From Defluviitaleaceae bacterium (GTDB lineage: Bacteria; Bacillota; Clostridia; Lachnospirales; WQUN01): a stretch of 64,000 nt of DNA. Positions within the stretch are counted from its first letter, which is position 1; every line of letters starts with the position of its first letter. The notes under the pieces were generated by a model that was given only the letters and a program-made list of their open reading frames with translations, was not told where the DNA came from and did no database searches. Below are positions 43,644 through 51,918 of this stretch, in pieces. The position numbers were made by a program, and so were the translations under genes. The stretch spans positions 1 through 64,000 of the forward strand of contig WRAN01000009.1 in the NCBI GenBank assembly GCA_009780185.1, given 5' to 3'.

Positions 43644-46271
43644 ATGAGTAAGCATCACCTTATACACACATCATGTGCCAAAGGGATTAATGGTGACGGC
43701 GGCCAAACCGTTTTCTCTCATACCCATGGCTTCCCTAAGAATATTCAGATGGCAATGAGTGGCCTTTATGTTTATCCACGGCCAAGGGGCATGGTTTTAA
43801 AAGAGGAAACTGTGGCGAAACTGCCACCTATTTTTACGTACCGTCAAATATCCCAAGATTCATGCATTATCGCCCTTAACACTATGTTGACTCAGGATTA
43901 TAGGGATGGAGGGCGATTAGGCAACTATCTTTGCCACATAGTTGTATGCCGTATTAAAGATTTGGTTGTTGCCAGACCCGGTGGATGGAAAGACGTATAC
44001 CCCGCCGAATATTTTGGAGGCGAGCCTTGGGGTGACCCAGCTAAAGCAGCTCCTCCTCCAGGTGCAAACTCCAATCAAGTACCACCCCTTCTACCTACCC
44101 CTGTGCTAGAGCCGGGAAGTTTTATCGATGAGAAAGTTGTTCAGCAATTTTTAAGTGACGAAAGCCACAGCCAGTCATATCTGAAAATGGTGGCGGCGAT
44201 GCTTCAACATAAGAAAGACGGTAAGCGCGTTGTTATATGCGACACCCCCGAAAATACCCGTATCTGGATTGCGGCACTTCATTATGCCCTGCCTCGTGAG
44301 CTTGCGTTAAAGGTAAGCTTTACAACCTATGAGTTTAGTCCACAAATCTCAGAATCTAGGATTTGCGGGGTTCTGCCCACAGGCACGGATTATAGCCACG
44401 AAAAAACATATGCCAACTACATCTTTGACTACCAAAACGGTTATATTGAGCCACAAGATTTAGTTATAAGTGATAATCTAACTATGGCGCTTCAAGATGT
44501 GTCCTCTTTTGGGTTTGATGAGGATTTTAGAGATTTCGTTATAAAAAACTTCGACTATCCTGAAGCGGATGAGGACTTATACGGCGGGATTTATTCTCTG
44601 TATACTATGTTTACAAAGGGACCGGAAGAACTGAATATCGCAGCATTTAAGGAGGCTACTACCATATGGTCAAAGTATGCCAGGGATGATAAGTATGGAG
44701 ATTTAGCAGCCTACTTAGTGGCAAATTACAAGCAACTAATGCAGCAAAACTCTGAATACAGCCGTGAAATGCGGGAGTATGTGCTTAACTCCAAAACTGC
44801 TGCAGGCCGTGCATATGCAAAATCACTTGTAATTAGAGAGATAATTGAGCTTTTAGATGATATCAACACTACAGAAGAAGGTTTTCAGAAGAAACTTACC
44901 TGGTATAGGGATATGAGCCGGAAGAACAACATCAATATATTTCAAGAACTTATGGCAGAGCTGACGAACAACGAACTGGATAAGATATTGCTGGGTGAGC
45001 GATCTAAGCAGTGGAAATGGACTGCCGCGGCTGATTTTTTTATAAATCATGTCAGCGAAAATGGATTAGATAATTTTTCTTGGAAAGATAGTAAGGGAGC
45101 ACTTTCCAATGAGGGGAGATATATTGGGCATATTATCAGCGGGCAACCTGATACAGAAACCATAAGCGCAGTCATGAACCTATTTATCCCAAACCCCCTT
45201 AGCCTAATAGATGCCGCTAATGCCATTACAGCCTTCATTAGAAAGCGCCCGGATGCTGAATCTATTAAAAATAGATTGTGGGAAAGGATAACATCCCATT
45301 TTGCAGATAAATATGAAGGCAAGGCAAAGGGGATATATTCGGGGCTGATAAAATTTAATCAATATGATATCGCATACGATCTTTACCTTGAATTTTTATC
45401 CAGAGCGGATAGCCTTGGGGTGGCGGTTAAGGTTTTCTATGATCATATCACTGTCGCGAAGGATTTTTCTAAATACCTTTTAACGCATGGGGAGAATCTT
45501 TGCAGTGCGTACTATCAAGTCATTCGGAAAATATGCTTTACTACCCGAGATAAAGATTATGCCAAAGCGGCCCTTACACTAATGCTGGATCACATAAGAG
45601 AGATAAAGCAGCCTGTGGTATTACCATTTTTGGATGAGCTTGCAGATTATCTAGTTATGGATATACCATTTGGGAAACTTTCCCGTAGCAACCGGGAATA
45701 TGTGAAGAGCTTAGAGCTGTTTTATTATAATAACACCGGTGATAAGGTTCTTAGCGCACCGCTACTTCAACATGTGACGGCTATGATTTTGTGCGAGGCT
45801 ACCACTGAAACAAAATTGGGATCATTGCTTCAGCATATTCTAATTTATAGCGGCAATAGGCGTATCAGCCTTGAAAATGTGCATCCTTTGCCCGAGTTTA
45901 TGACTCAGGTGGCATACGGTCTTATAACTGTGGCCAAAGACTCTGAAGACCTGATCAAAGGTTATAATCTTTTTGCTCATTCGCCTTCATCTGCTGGGTG
46001 TTTGGTGGCTGCGTTGGCCAACCGATGTATTTTTGAAGATAATAGAAACACTGGGGATTATGGCTATATTCTATTTTTCCTAACATTCCTTTTCAGCTTA
46101 ACCGAGGATGGCAATGAAATGTTTTTGGCTATCGCTGGAGAAGAGTTTGCAGATGTTAGTGATCATCTGGATGATATTGAAAAGGCTGCCGCTAAAGCCT
46201 TTGGGAAGAATACCCCTGACTGGCGTGTAAAGTGGGAGGCTGTTAAGGCTGGCGCCAAACGTAAGAAGTAA
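43644..46271 (+). CDS. GAP1-like protein, first paralogue
   Basis: An 875-aa cytosolic protein. The N-terminal 290 residues match the GTPase-associated protein 1 N-terminal domain type 2 pattern as I know it: LIHTSCAKGINGDGGQTVFS start, IALNTMLTQDYRDGGRLGNY followed by LCHIVV, then the KRVVICDTPENTRIWIAALH block and LKVSFTTYEF. The remaining 580 residues are alpha-helical, repeat-like, with no catalytic motif I can name. It has a paralogue at 49312-51918 of nearly equal length (868 aa), sharing blocks such as KRVVICD, ENTxxWIAALHYALP and FTTYE. GAP1 proteins are found next to TRAFAC-like GTPases in predicted conflict systems, and a matching GTPase is four genes upstream in this operon. AGAAGGAG precedes the ATG. 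Confidence 0.75.
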   Translation: MSKHHLIHTSCAKGINGDGGQTVFSHTHGFPKNIQMAMSGLYVYPRPRGMVLKEETVAKLPPIFTYRQISQDSCIIALNTMLTQDYRDGGRLGNYLCHIVVCRIKDLVVARPGGWKDVYPAEYFGGEPWGDPAKAAPPPGANSNQVPPLLPTPVLEPGSFIDEKVVQQFLSDESHSQSYLKMVAAMLQHKKDGKRVVICDTPENTRIWIAALHYALPRELALKVSFTTYEFSPQISESRICGVLPTGTDYSHEKTYANYIFDYQNGYIEPQDLVISDNLTMALQDVSSFGFDEDFRDFVIKNFDYPEADEDLYGGIYSLYTMFTKGPEELNIAAFKEATTIWSKYARDDKYGDLAAYLVANYKQLMQQNSEYSREMREYVLNSKTAAGRAYAKSLVIREIIELLDDINTTEEGFQKKLTWYRDMSRKNNINIFQELMAELTNNELDKILLGERSKQWKWTAAADFFINHVSENGLDNFSWKDSKGALSNEGRYIGHIISGQPDTETISAVMNLFIPNPLSLIDAANAITAFIRKRPDAESIKNRLWERITSHFADKYEGKAKGIYSGLIKFNQYDIAYDLYLEFLSRADSLGVAVKVFYDHITVAKDFSKYLLTHGENLCSAYYQVIRKICFTTRDKDYAKAALTLMLDHIREIKQPVVLPFLDELADYLVMDIPFGKLSRSNREYVKSLELFYYNNTGDKVLSAPLLQHVTAMILCEATTETKLGSLLQHILIYSGNRRISLENVHPLPEFMTQVAYGLITVAKDSEDLIKGYNLFAHSPSSAGCLVAALANRCIFEDNRNTGDYGYILFFLTFLFSLTEDGNEMFLAIAGEEFADVSDHLDDIEKAAAKAFGKNTPDWRVKWEAVKAGAKRKK

Positions 46272-46310
46272 AATTTCAAACGAAATAGCTACAAGAAGGG
46301 TGGCAAGGCT

Positions 46311-47576
46311 ATGGGTAGTGGTAAGCAGCGTTTTATTAAGATTTTCATTCAGGTTATTGCATTAGCGCTTTTGCTGTTCTTTTTTATGCCTTGGGTATTT
46401 GTGAATTGTACCGGGGTGTATATTTCCGGTTACGATTTTGCTGTGGGCAGACGCGCTGTGGAGGGGGAACCCTATCCTATCGTCTTTGGACTTGTATTGG
46501 TACCTGTGGTGATTATTATTTTAGGGTTTACGAAGAAGTCCTTTGCATGGCTTCGTAATATTGCCATACTTGGACTTGTGTGCTTACTGGCTTTCATGTT
46601 TATGTTTTTAAATACTATGGAGAACCGCGGTCTTGGTAACTATGTTGAGTTTACCTGGTTTTTCTATGGTATGGTGGCCATGTACTCTGTCGCAATTGGG
46701 TTTTCACTTTACAGCCAATTTATTATAAAGCGGCAATTACCTATGGGATATGATACCAATGGCTTGCCGAATTTTTCTCTTTATGATGGAAGCAAGAAGC
46801 TTTGGGCAGTTGGGTACATTGCCGTGGCCTGTCTTTTTATCGTGAGCTGGCTTCTTGCAACCTTTGGCAACTCTCCAATATCGACTGTGAATACAACAGG
46901 CCAAGAGCTATTTTATTTAATACGAAATGGTTACATCTCCTATGTACTGGAAGCTAATATGGTGTGGGTTATTGGGTTTATTGTTCTTGTAGCCATCACT
47001 GTAATACTTCAAGTAATTTTTAAGGCCTATTACGAGGACATAATCTTTAAAAAACGGTTTCAGCCCCATGAAACGGTTGGTCGGTTTAAAGCCCGCTATG
47101 AACTATGGGCTAAGGTTGGGAACGTTTTTGCTTTAATTAGTACTGTATCTGTGGCTTTTGTTCTTGGCAGTTTTCACATCCTTTTTGGGGCTGGGGCTCT
47201 TATTATTGTGATACTTCTGCGTCTTATTATAGAGACTCATGTTGTTAGTTCAGGTATTGGAATCTTGATGCTGACTCTTTTTTATGTAATAGCTCTTATT
47301 ATTGGCGGTGTTTCCCTTTCCGGCGAATGGGGCATGGCGGCTGTGCTTTCAGTTTTTGGGCCGGAATTTTTACAATATTTTATGTCTGCGGTTACAATAC
47401 TTATCAGAGGCGGCGGGATTAATCTTAACTCTCTTATGACCATACTTACTGTGCTTGCCGGTCTTTGCGGGATAATCTTTGTGGTTGTTACCGGTGCATT
47501 TTTGCCTGCATATAAAGAGGCCTTGGAGTTTGGGGCGTATACTGCCCGAAACGCAAGGCCTATGGCTCAAATCTAG
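46311..47576 (+). CDS. Polytopic membrane protein, last gene of the GTPase operon
   Basis: A 421-aa protein with about ten predicted TM helices (for example FIKIFIQVIALALLLFFFMP, VFGLVLVPVVIIILGF, VWVIGFIVLVAITVILQVIF, SLMTILTVLAGLCGIIFVVV). Early in the protein GxYISGYDFAVGRR, exposed between TM1 and TM2, and basic cytosolic loops are seen. I do not recognise the family. It starts 39 bases after the GAP1-like gene and overlaps by 17 bases, tail to tail, the transglutaminase-like gene of the opposing operon, so no terminator separates the two operons. It could be a channel or effector of the system, but this is inference only. Confidence 0.7.
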   Translation: MGSGKQRFIKIFIQVIALALLLFFFMPWVFVNCTGVYISGYDFAVGRRAVEGEPYPIVFGLVLVPVVIIILGFTKKSFAWLRNIAILGLVCLLAFMFMFLNTMENRGLGNYVEFTWFFYGMVAMYSVAIGFSLYSQFIIKRQLPMGYDTNGLPNFSLYDGSKKLWAVGYIAVACLFIVSWLLATFGNSPISTVNTTGQELFYLIRNGYISYVLEANMVWVIGFIVLVAITVILQVIFKAYYEDIIFKKRFQPHETVGRFKARYELWAKVGNVFALISTVSVAFVLGSFHILFGAGALIIVILLRLIIETHVVSSGIGILMLTLFYVIALIIGGVSLSGEWGMAAVLSVFGPEFLQYFMSAVTILIRGGGINLNSLMTILTVLAGLCGIIFVVVTGAFLPAYKEALEFGAYTARNARPMAQI

Positions 47577-48306
47577 CTGTGAAGCAGCGTGTATTTTCGT
47601 TCCAGAAACCGGATACGGATATTCCAAAGCCAGGTATTTTACTGGCTTTTTTCATTAGTAATTGTAATAAGTATTTTTGAGCTTCTTCGAAAGGAGTTGG
47701 CAGGTCTATATTAAGAGACAATTTTGCATGTACTGGGACGCTGGGGTCTCTTGCTGCTTTTATAAAGATAGCTTCTAATTGATCTTTATTATTGGCGTTT
47801 AGTTTGTTTTTTACATAATAGGACATGTCTGAGTAGGTGCATGGTGGGGTTTGGGTGAAGTCCCATTCGTGGTCTGTCATTATTTCTGTGTCTGATAGAG
47901 CGAAGTAGTTATAGCTATAGCTCCCCAGCACCTTATATATATTGGTGTCCCAAGTTACATCTGCGTGGTAGTGTTTATTTTTTACCGTGAAGATATTCCA
48001 GGCGTGATTTACTGGTTTGTTTGAGTGGATTGTTGATAGGCCACCTACGGTTATGCACTCTATTCCTATTGATTTAGCGATGAGAGTAAAGGCTTCGGCA
48101 AAGCCTTGGCAGACAGCATAGCCATCTACTAACGCACCATGAGCGGTATATGCATCCCGCCTTGTGACACAGCCTTTAAGTGCATGTTCGAGTTCTTTGT
48201 AATCGTATTTCACATTTTTTTGGATGTATTCGTAGATCATTATTAAGGCTGTGTATTCATCTGTGGCTTTACTGCGTATGGCGGAGGTTATTGGCTGTAT
48301 ATTCAT
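47560..48306 (-). CDS. Transglutaminase-like (papain-fold) protein
   Basis: A 248-aa soluble protein of the transglutaminase-like superfamily. The catalytic triad is present: Cys in VDGYAVCQGFAEAF, His in VNHAWNIFTV, Asp in HADVTWD. It has no signal peptide, so unlike most bacterial members it should act in the cytosol, as peptidase, crosslinker or deamidase. The ATG at 48306 overlaps the gpsA stop by ATGA, so it is coupled to gpsA; a longer frame from 48468 lies inside gpsA and is unlikely. Last gene of the chaperone-GAP1 operon; cytosolic papain-fold proteins are frequent effectors in conflict systems, which fits but does not prove such a role. Confidence 0.85.
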   Translation of the reverse strand: MNIQPITSAIRSKATDEYTALIMIYEYIQKNVKYDYKELEHALKGCVTRRDAYTAHGALVDGYAVCQGFAEAFTLIAKSIGIECITVGGLSTIHSNKPVNHAWNIFTVKNKHYHADVTWDTNIYKVLGSYSYNYFALSDTEIMTDHEWDFTQTPPCTYSDMSYYVKNKLNANNKDQLEAIFIKAARDPSVPVHAKLSLNIDLPTPFEEAQKYLLQLLMKKASKIPGFGISVSGFWNENTRCFTARFEP

Positions 48307-49310
48307 TGCATTAAAAATCCTGCTTCGGTTTCGTTTTTCTTGTCTCTGCCCATTAGGTCTAGAGTAGCGGCTTTTGGGGATTTTCCTTCGAATAGTACAC
48401 CGTACGCTTGGTTTATTATAGGCATTTCTATATTCATTTTGTCGGCTAGGTGCTTCGCTGCCCGGCAAGTGTTTATGCCTTCTACCACCATTTTTACTTG
48501 CATTGCCGCTTCTCCTGGTGTTTTGCCTTGGCCTATTAGTATTCCGGCTCGGCGGTTACGGCTATGCATACTGGTGCAGGTTACTATCAGGTCACCCATG
48601 CCTGATAGGCCACCGAAGGTTTCTGGTTTGGCACCCATGGCAACACCTAGGCGGGTTATTTCGTACATACCCCTTGTCATTAGGGCGGCTTTAGTGTTAT
48701 CGCCAAAACCTAGGCCATCGGATATTCCAGCACATAGTGCTATTACATTTTTAAGTGCGCCTCCAAGTTCCACCCCTATTATGTCTGTATTAGTGTAAAC
48801 CCTGAAATATGGGTTCATAAATACATCTTGTACCTGCTTTGCAATAGAGGGGTCTTTAAAGGCCACAACATTGGTGGTCGGTATTTTTTTTGCTACTTCT
48901 TCGGCGTGGCTGGGCCCGGACATTACACCTATATGACAACTTACAAGTTCACTTTCTATTACATCTGCTAGGGTCATGAAGGTGTCTGTTTCTAAGCCTT
49001 TTGATAGGTTTACAATTATCTGGCCGGGGTGAGTATATGAGGCGAGTTTCTTCATTGTAGTTCTTACCGCAAAGGATGGCAGGGCACATACCAATAAATC
49101 TGCACCTTTTGCGCAGCTTAGGTCTGTTGTATGTCTGATAAGCCTTGGGATGGCTATTCCTGGGAGGAAATTGCGGTTTTCTTTGTAGTTGATTAAATCA
49201 TTGCACTCGTCTTGGGAATATGACCATAGAGTTATATCATGGCGGTTTTCGTATAAAAGATTTGCAATGGCGGTACCCCAGCTTCCGGAGCCTATAACGG
49301 ATATTTTCAT
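48303..49310 (-). CDS. gpsA: NAD(P)H-dependent glycerol-3-phosphate dehydrogenase
   Basis: A 335-aa enzyme reducing dihydroxyacetone phosphate to sn-glycerol 3-phosphate for phospholipid synthesis. Motifs: Rossmann GSGSWGTAIA, NLSKGLE, MSGPSHAEEV, catalytic Lys in ELGGALKNVIALCAGI (family GALKNVxAI), and GLSGMGDLIVTCTS, NRRAG. Full family length. It is sandwiched between a GAP1-like gene (stop 1 base upstream of its ATG) and the transglutaminase-like gene (4-base overlap), an unusual place for a gene normally next to plsY or der. Whether it serves lipid synthesis, or is a passenger or target in the neighbouring system, cannot be told. Confidence 0.96.
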   Translation of the reverse strand: MKISVIGSGSWGTAIANLLYENRHDITLWSYSQDECNDLINYKENRNFLPGIAIPRLIRHTTDLSCAKGADLLVCALPSFAVRTTMKKLASYTHPGQIIVNLSKGLETDTFMTLADVIESELVSCHIGVMSGPSHAEEVAKKIPTTNVVAFKDPSIAKQVQDVFMNPYFRVYTNTDIIGVELGGALKNVIALCAGISDGLGFGDNTKAALMTRGMYEITRLGVAMGAKPETFGGLSGMGDLIVTCTSMHSRNRRAGILIGQGKTPGEAAMQVKMVVEGINTCRAAKHLADKMNIEMPIINQAYGVLFEGKSPKAATLDLMGRDKKNETEAGFLMQ

Positions 49311-49311
49311 G

Positions 49312-51918
49312 TTATTTCTTCCTTTTCTTAAAGAAATTGCCTATGCTGGCTAGTATCGGGTTAGTGCTTTCGGCAACCTCATATACTTCGCTCCAGTATA
49401 AAAGGAATTTCTTGTTGTCTGCAAACTCTATTTTTGCGATTTCATTTAAGCTTGCTAAATTTTGCTTACTTAGTTTACAAAATATCTTTCCGGCTTCTTT
49501 CCTATCATCAATACTACCTACGGTGAATAGGAATTCTAAAAAATAAATAATATTACTAAATTCCTTTGTCTCCTTGCTTGCCCGAAGGGATTCATATGCA
49601 CAGACATCAATAAAGCTTCCAGAAGAACGGCTGTTATGGCTAAAAACCTCATAGCTTGTAATTAAATCCTGGCAAGATTTACTGCAACTAAACATCGTAG
49701 GAACTACCCACGCAAAGTATTTATCTATTTCTATCCCTGTTAGATTACCTAGTTCTATGGTATCTGTAGTAGCAATAGCGATTGCGGCCTTTATGGCGTT
49801 GTCTAGCTCATAAGCAGAACGCGCTTTTGTTACCAGCATCCCAGTGGCAAGAAGCACCAATCGGTAGGGAGTATCCTCTGCCCTTTGTCCTCGGAAATAA
49901 TCAAGCAAGGAGATTACCATCTCTGTGTCATCTCGTGACAGAAAGCTAAGAGATATATCCTCTAATATTTCTTCTATTAAACGATGAGTAAAATCTGGAA
50001 CCACGCCTTTTTTAGTGATTAGCTTTAGTAAATCCCTCTTGGCTGATGTTGCGGCGGATTCTTTTCTTGGGGCAATGAAAATAAAGTAATGGTCATATAT
50101 CTGTAACAGGTATTCCTGTAAGTATTCGTTATTCTTCAAGGAAATGTGCTCTTTGAAGATTTCTGTAGCGGCTTTTACATTGGCGGCTTTGGAGATGAAG
50201 GTGCTATACATATCAAAGGCTTGATCCTTCCTATCTAGTGAGAGGAATAGATTATAGATATTTTGCCGCTGGCGGCTATGCTCTGCCGCAAGCATATTGT
50301 ATGTGTATTTCCAGTGTTTTATAAGAAGTTCATCCTTGTCAGGTGCATCTAGAATTATGCCTTCTATGTTAAGGGCGATATTGGCTAGATATTCCCAATT
50401 ATCAGAGAATCTGGATATTATTCTAGTTATTAACACAAAGCCGCTGTTGGTGTCTGCATCTAGTCTCTCGGTCAATACTTCTCCTATTTGCCTACCCAGC
50501 TTGTGATCCATAGACAGGTCTTCAATGGATAGCTTTTGGTCTATAGCGTAATCGCATAGCATTTCCACTACAAAATCCCACTGCCATTGGTATTCTGAGT
50601 TTTTAACCATGGCCAGCAAACTGCCTATATTTTCGTCATTTACTAATTCTATAAAGATGTTTAAACCTGTTTTTTTACATAAGTAGCACAGGTAGCCATA
50701 TTGTTTGTTGAAATCCTCCTTCGTTATTGTGGGTATGGCAAAAGTGGCTAGGATTCTTTCTACTATTAGGCTTTTTATTTTTTTCTGTATTTCGATGTCT
50801 ACCTTGGGGTACATGGCTAGAGCCACAGTTATGATTTCTAAAGCGTAGTCCTCGTCTGCTGCTGCTATAAAATCTTTTTGGTTTGCGATTTCGTTTATTA
50901 TTTCTATTTTTATTTTTTCATTGCCATATTCTTCTGCTATGTGAACCGCATCTGTAAAGGCTCCCAGAGAAAGATTACTGAACCCTTCGGCTAGGAAGCT
51001 AAATAGATTGTAAGCCTTGGGATAATCCTCATTTGCGTTTATTAAACTTAATTTATTTGCTATAAAGTTGTGGAAATCTAGAATATTGCCTATATCTAAA
51101 AAATCGTAAAAGTTGCCCACTGCTTTTACATCAGGGACAACATTATTGATAAAATCAAAAGTAAAGTGGGCATTGGGTGCAGTAGCACCATAAGATGTCC
51201 CTTGAGGGACTACACCACAAATTTGAAATTGGGACCGATTCGGATCATGCTCGTATGTGGTGAAGTTGACGCCTAGAGCCATTTCTAATGGGAGGGCGTA
51301 ATGCAAAGCAGCAATCCACATAATGGTATTTTCTTGGTAGTCGCAGATTACTACCCTTTTGCGGGCAGATTTATATTGGAACATTGCGGCTAGCATATTC
51401 TTGTATGTTGCCATACGGTTTTCGTGGTCAAGGAACGTTATTACTGTTTCAAGGGTTACTTTACGACCTGGGGTTATGTCGGGGGTTGGAAGAAAAGGCG
51501 GTGTGTCTGTGGAGTTAACTTCTTCGAAATCCATCTGGGCACGCAGTAAGCCGCTTTGGTATAACTCTGCGGGATAGATAGCAAGCTCTGCCACAGGGGA
51601 AATTACAACATGGCTCATGAAGTTACCGAAGCGGCCTGTTGCCCCCATGTAGTCACGGCCGAGATATGTTTTGAGAGCAATGGCGCAATTATTATTAGTA
51701 AGCCGTTTGTATTCAAAGGCTTGGGGCATGGTTTTGGCCTTTTCTTCTGTCATTATCTCCCCAAAGGGAAGTGATGGTACATGATAAGAAAAAAAGCTCT
51801 TTATATTGTCGGCGTTACTATCCTTGAAATCTTCGTTGTATGAATACATTTGTTGGCCGTCACCGATACCATCTATGCCCCGCTTGCACGATGTGAATAT
51901 AATCTGATGCTGGCTCAT
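49312..51918 (-). CDS. GAP1-like protein, second paralogue
   Basis: An 868-aa cytosolic protein, paralogue of the one at 43644-46271. The N-terminal domain follows the same pattern: IIFTSCKRGIDGIGDGQQMY, RFGNFMSHVVI, KRVVICDYQENT, WIAALHYALPLEMALGVNFT. The rest is helical and diverged from its paralogue, ending in a Lys-rich tail (FFKKRKK). Its ATG overlaps the stop of the Hsp70-VWA gene by ATGA and its stop lies 1 base before gpsA, so it is tightly built into the chaperone operon. By family knowledge GAP1 proteins work with TRAFAC-like GTPases; here the only such GTPase is in the facing operon, which argues that both operons act together. Confidence 0.75.
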   Translation of the reverse strand: MSQHQIIFTSCKRGIDGIGDGQQMYSYNEDFKDSNADNIKSFFSYHVPSLPFGEIMTEEKAKTMPQAFEYKRLTNNNCAIALKTYLGRDYMGATGRFGNFMSHVVISPVAELAIYPAELYQSGLLRAQMDFEEVNSTDTPPFLPTPDITPGRKVTLETVITFLDHENRMATYKNMLAAMFQYKSARKRVVICDYQENTIMWIAALHYALPLEMALGVNFTTYEHDPNRSQFQICGVVPQGTSYGATAPNAHFTFDFINNVVPDVKAVGNFYDFLDIGNILDFHNFIANKLSLINANEDYPKAYNLFSFLAEGFSNLSLGAFTDAVHIAEEYGNEKIKIEIINEIANQKDFIAAADEDYALEIITVALAMYPKVDIEIQKKIKSLIVERILATFAIPTITKEDFNKQYGYLCYLCKKTGLNIFIELVNDENIGSLLAMVKNSEYQWQWDFVVEMLCDYAIDQKLSIEDLSMDHKLGRQIGEVLTERLDADTNSGFVLITRIISRFSDNWEYLANIALNIEGIILDAPDKDELLIKHWKYTYNMLAAEHSRQRQNIYNLFLSLDRKDQAFDMYSTFISKAANVKAATEIFKEHISLKNNEYLQEYLLQIYDHYFIFIAPRKESAATSAKRDLLKLITKKGVVPDFTHRLIEEILEDISLSFLSRDDTEMVISLLDYFRGQRAEDTPYRLVLLATGMLVTKARSAYELDNAIKAAIAIATTDTIELGNLTGIEIDKYFAWVVPTMFSCSKSCQDLITSYEVFSHNSRSSGSFIDVCAYESLRASKETKEFSNIIYFLEFLFTVGSIDDRKEAGKIFCKLSKQNLASLNEIAKIEFADNKKFLLYWSEVYEVAESTNPILASIGNFFKKRKK

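Noticed and set aside
48307-48468. N-terminal extension of the transglutaminase-like protein
   Set aside because: It lies entirely inside gpsA, encodes Arg/Ser/Asn-rich sequence, and the ATG overlapping the gpsA stop is the natural coupled start.
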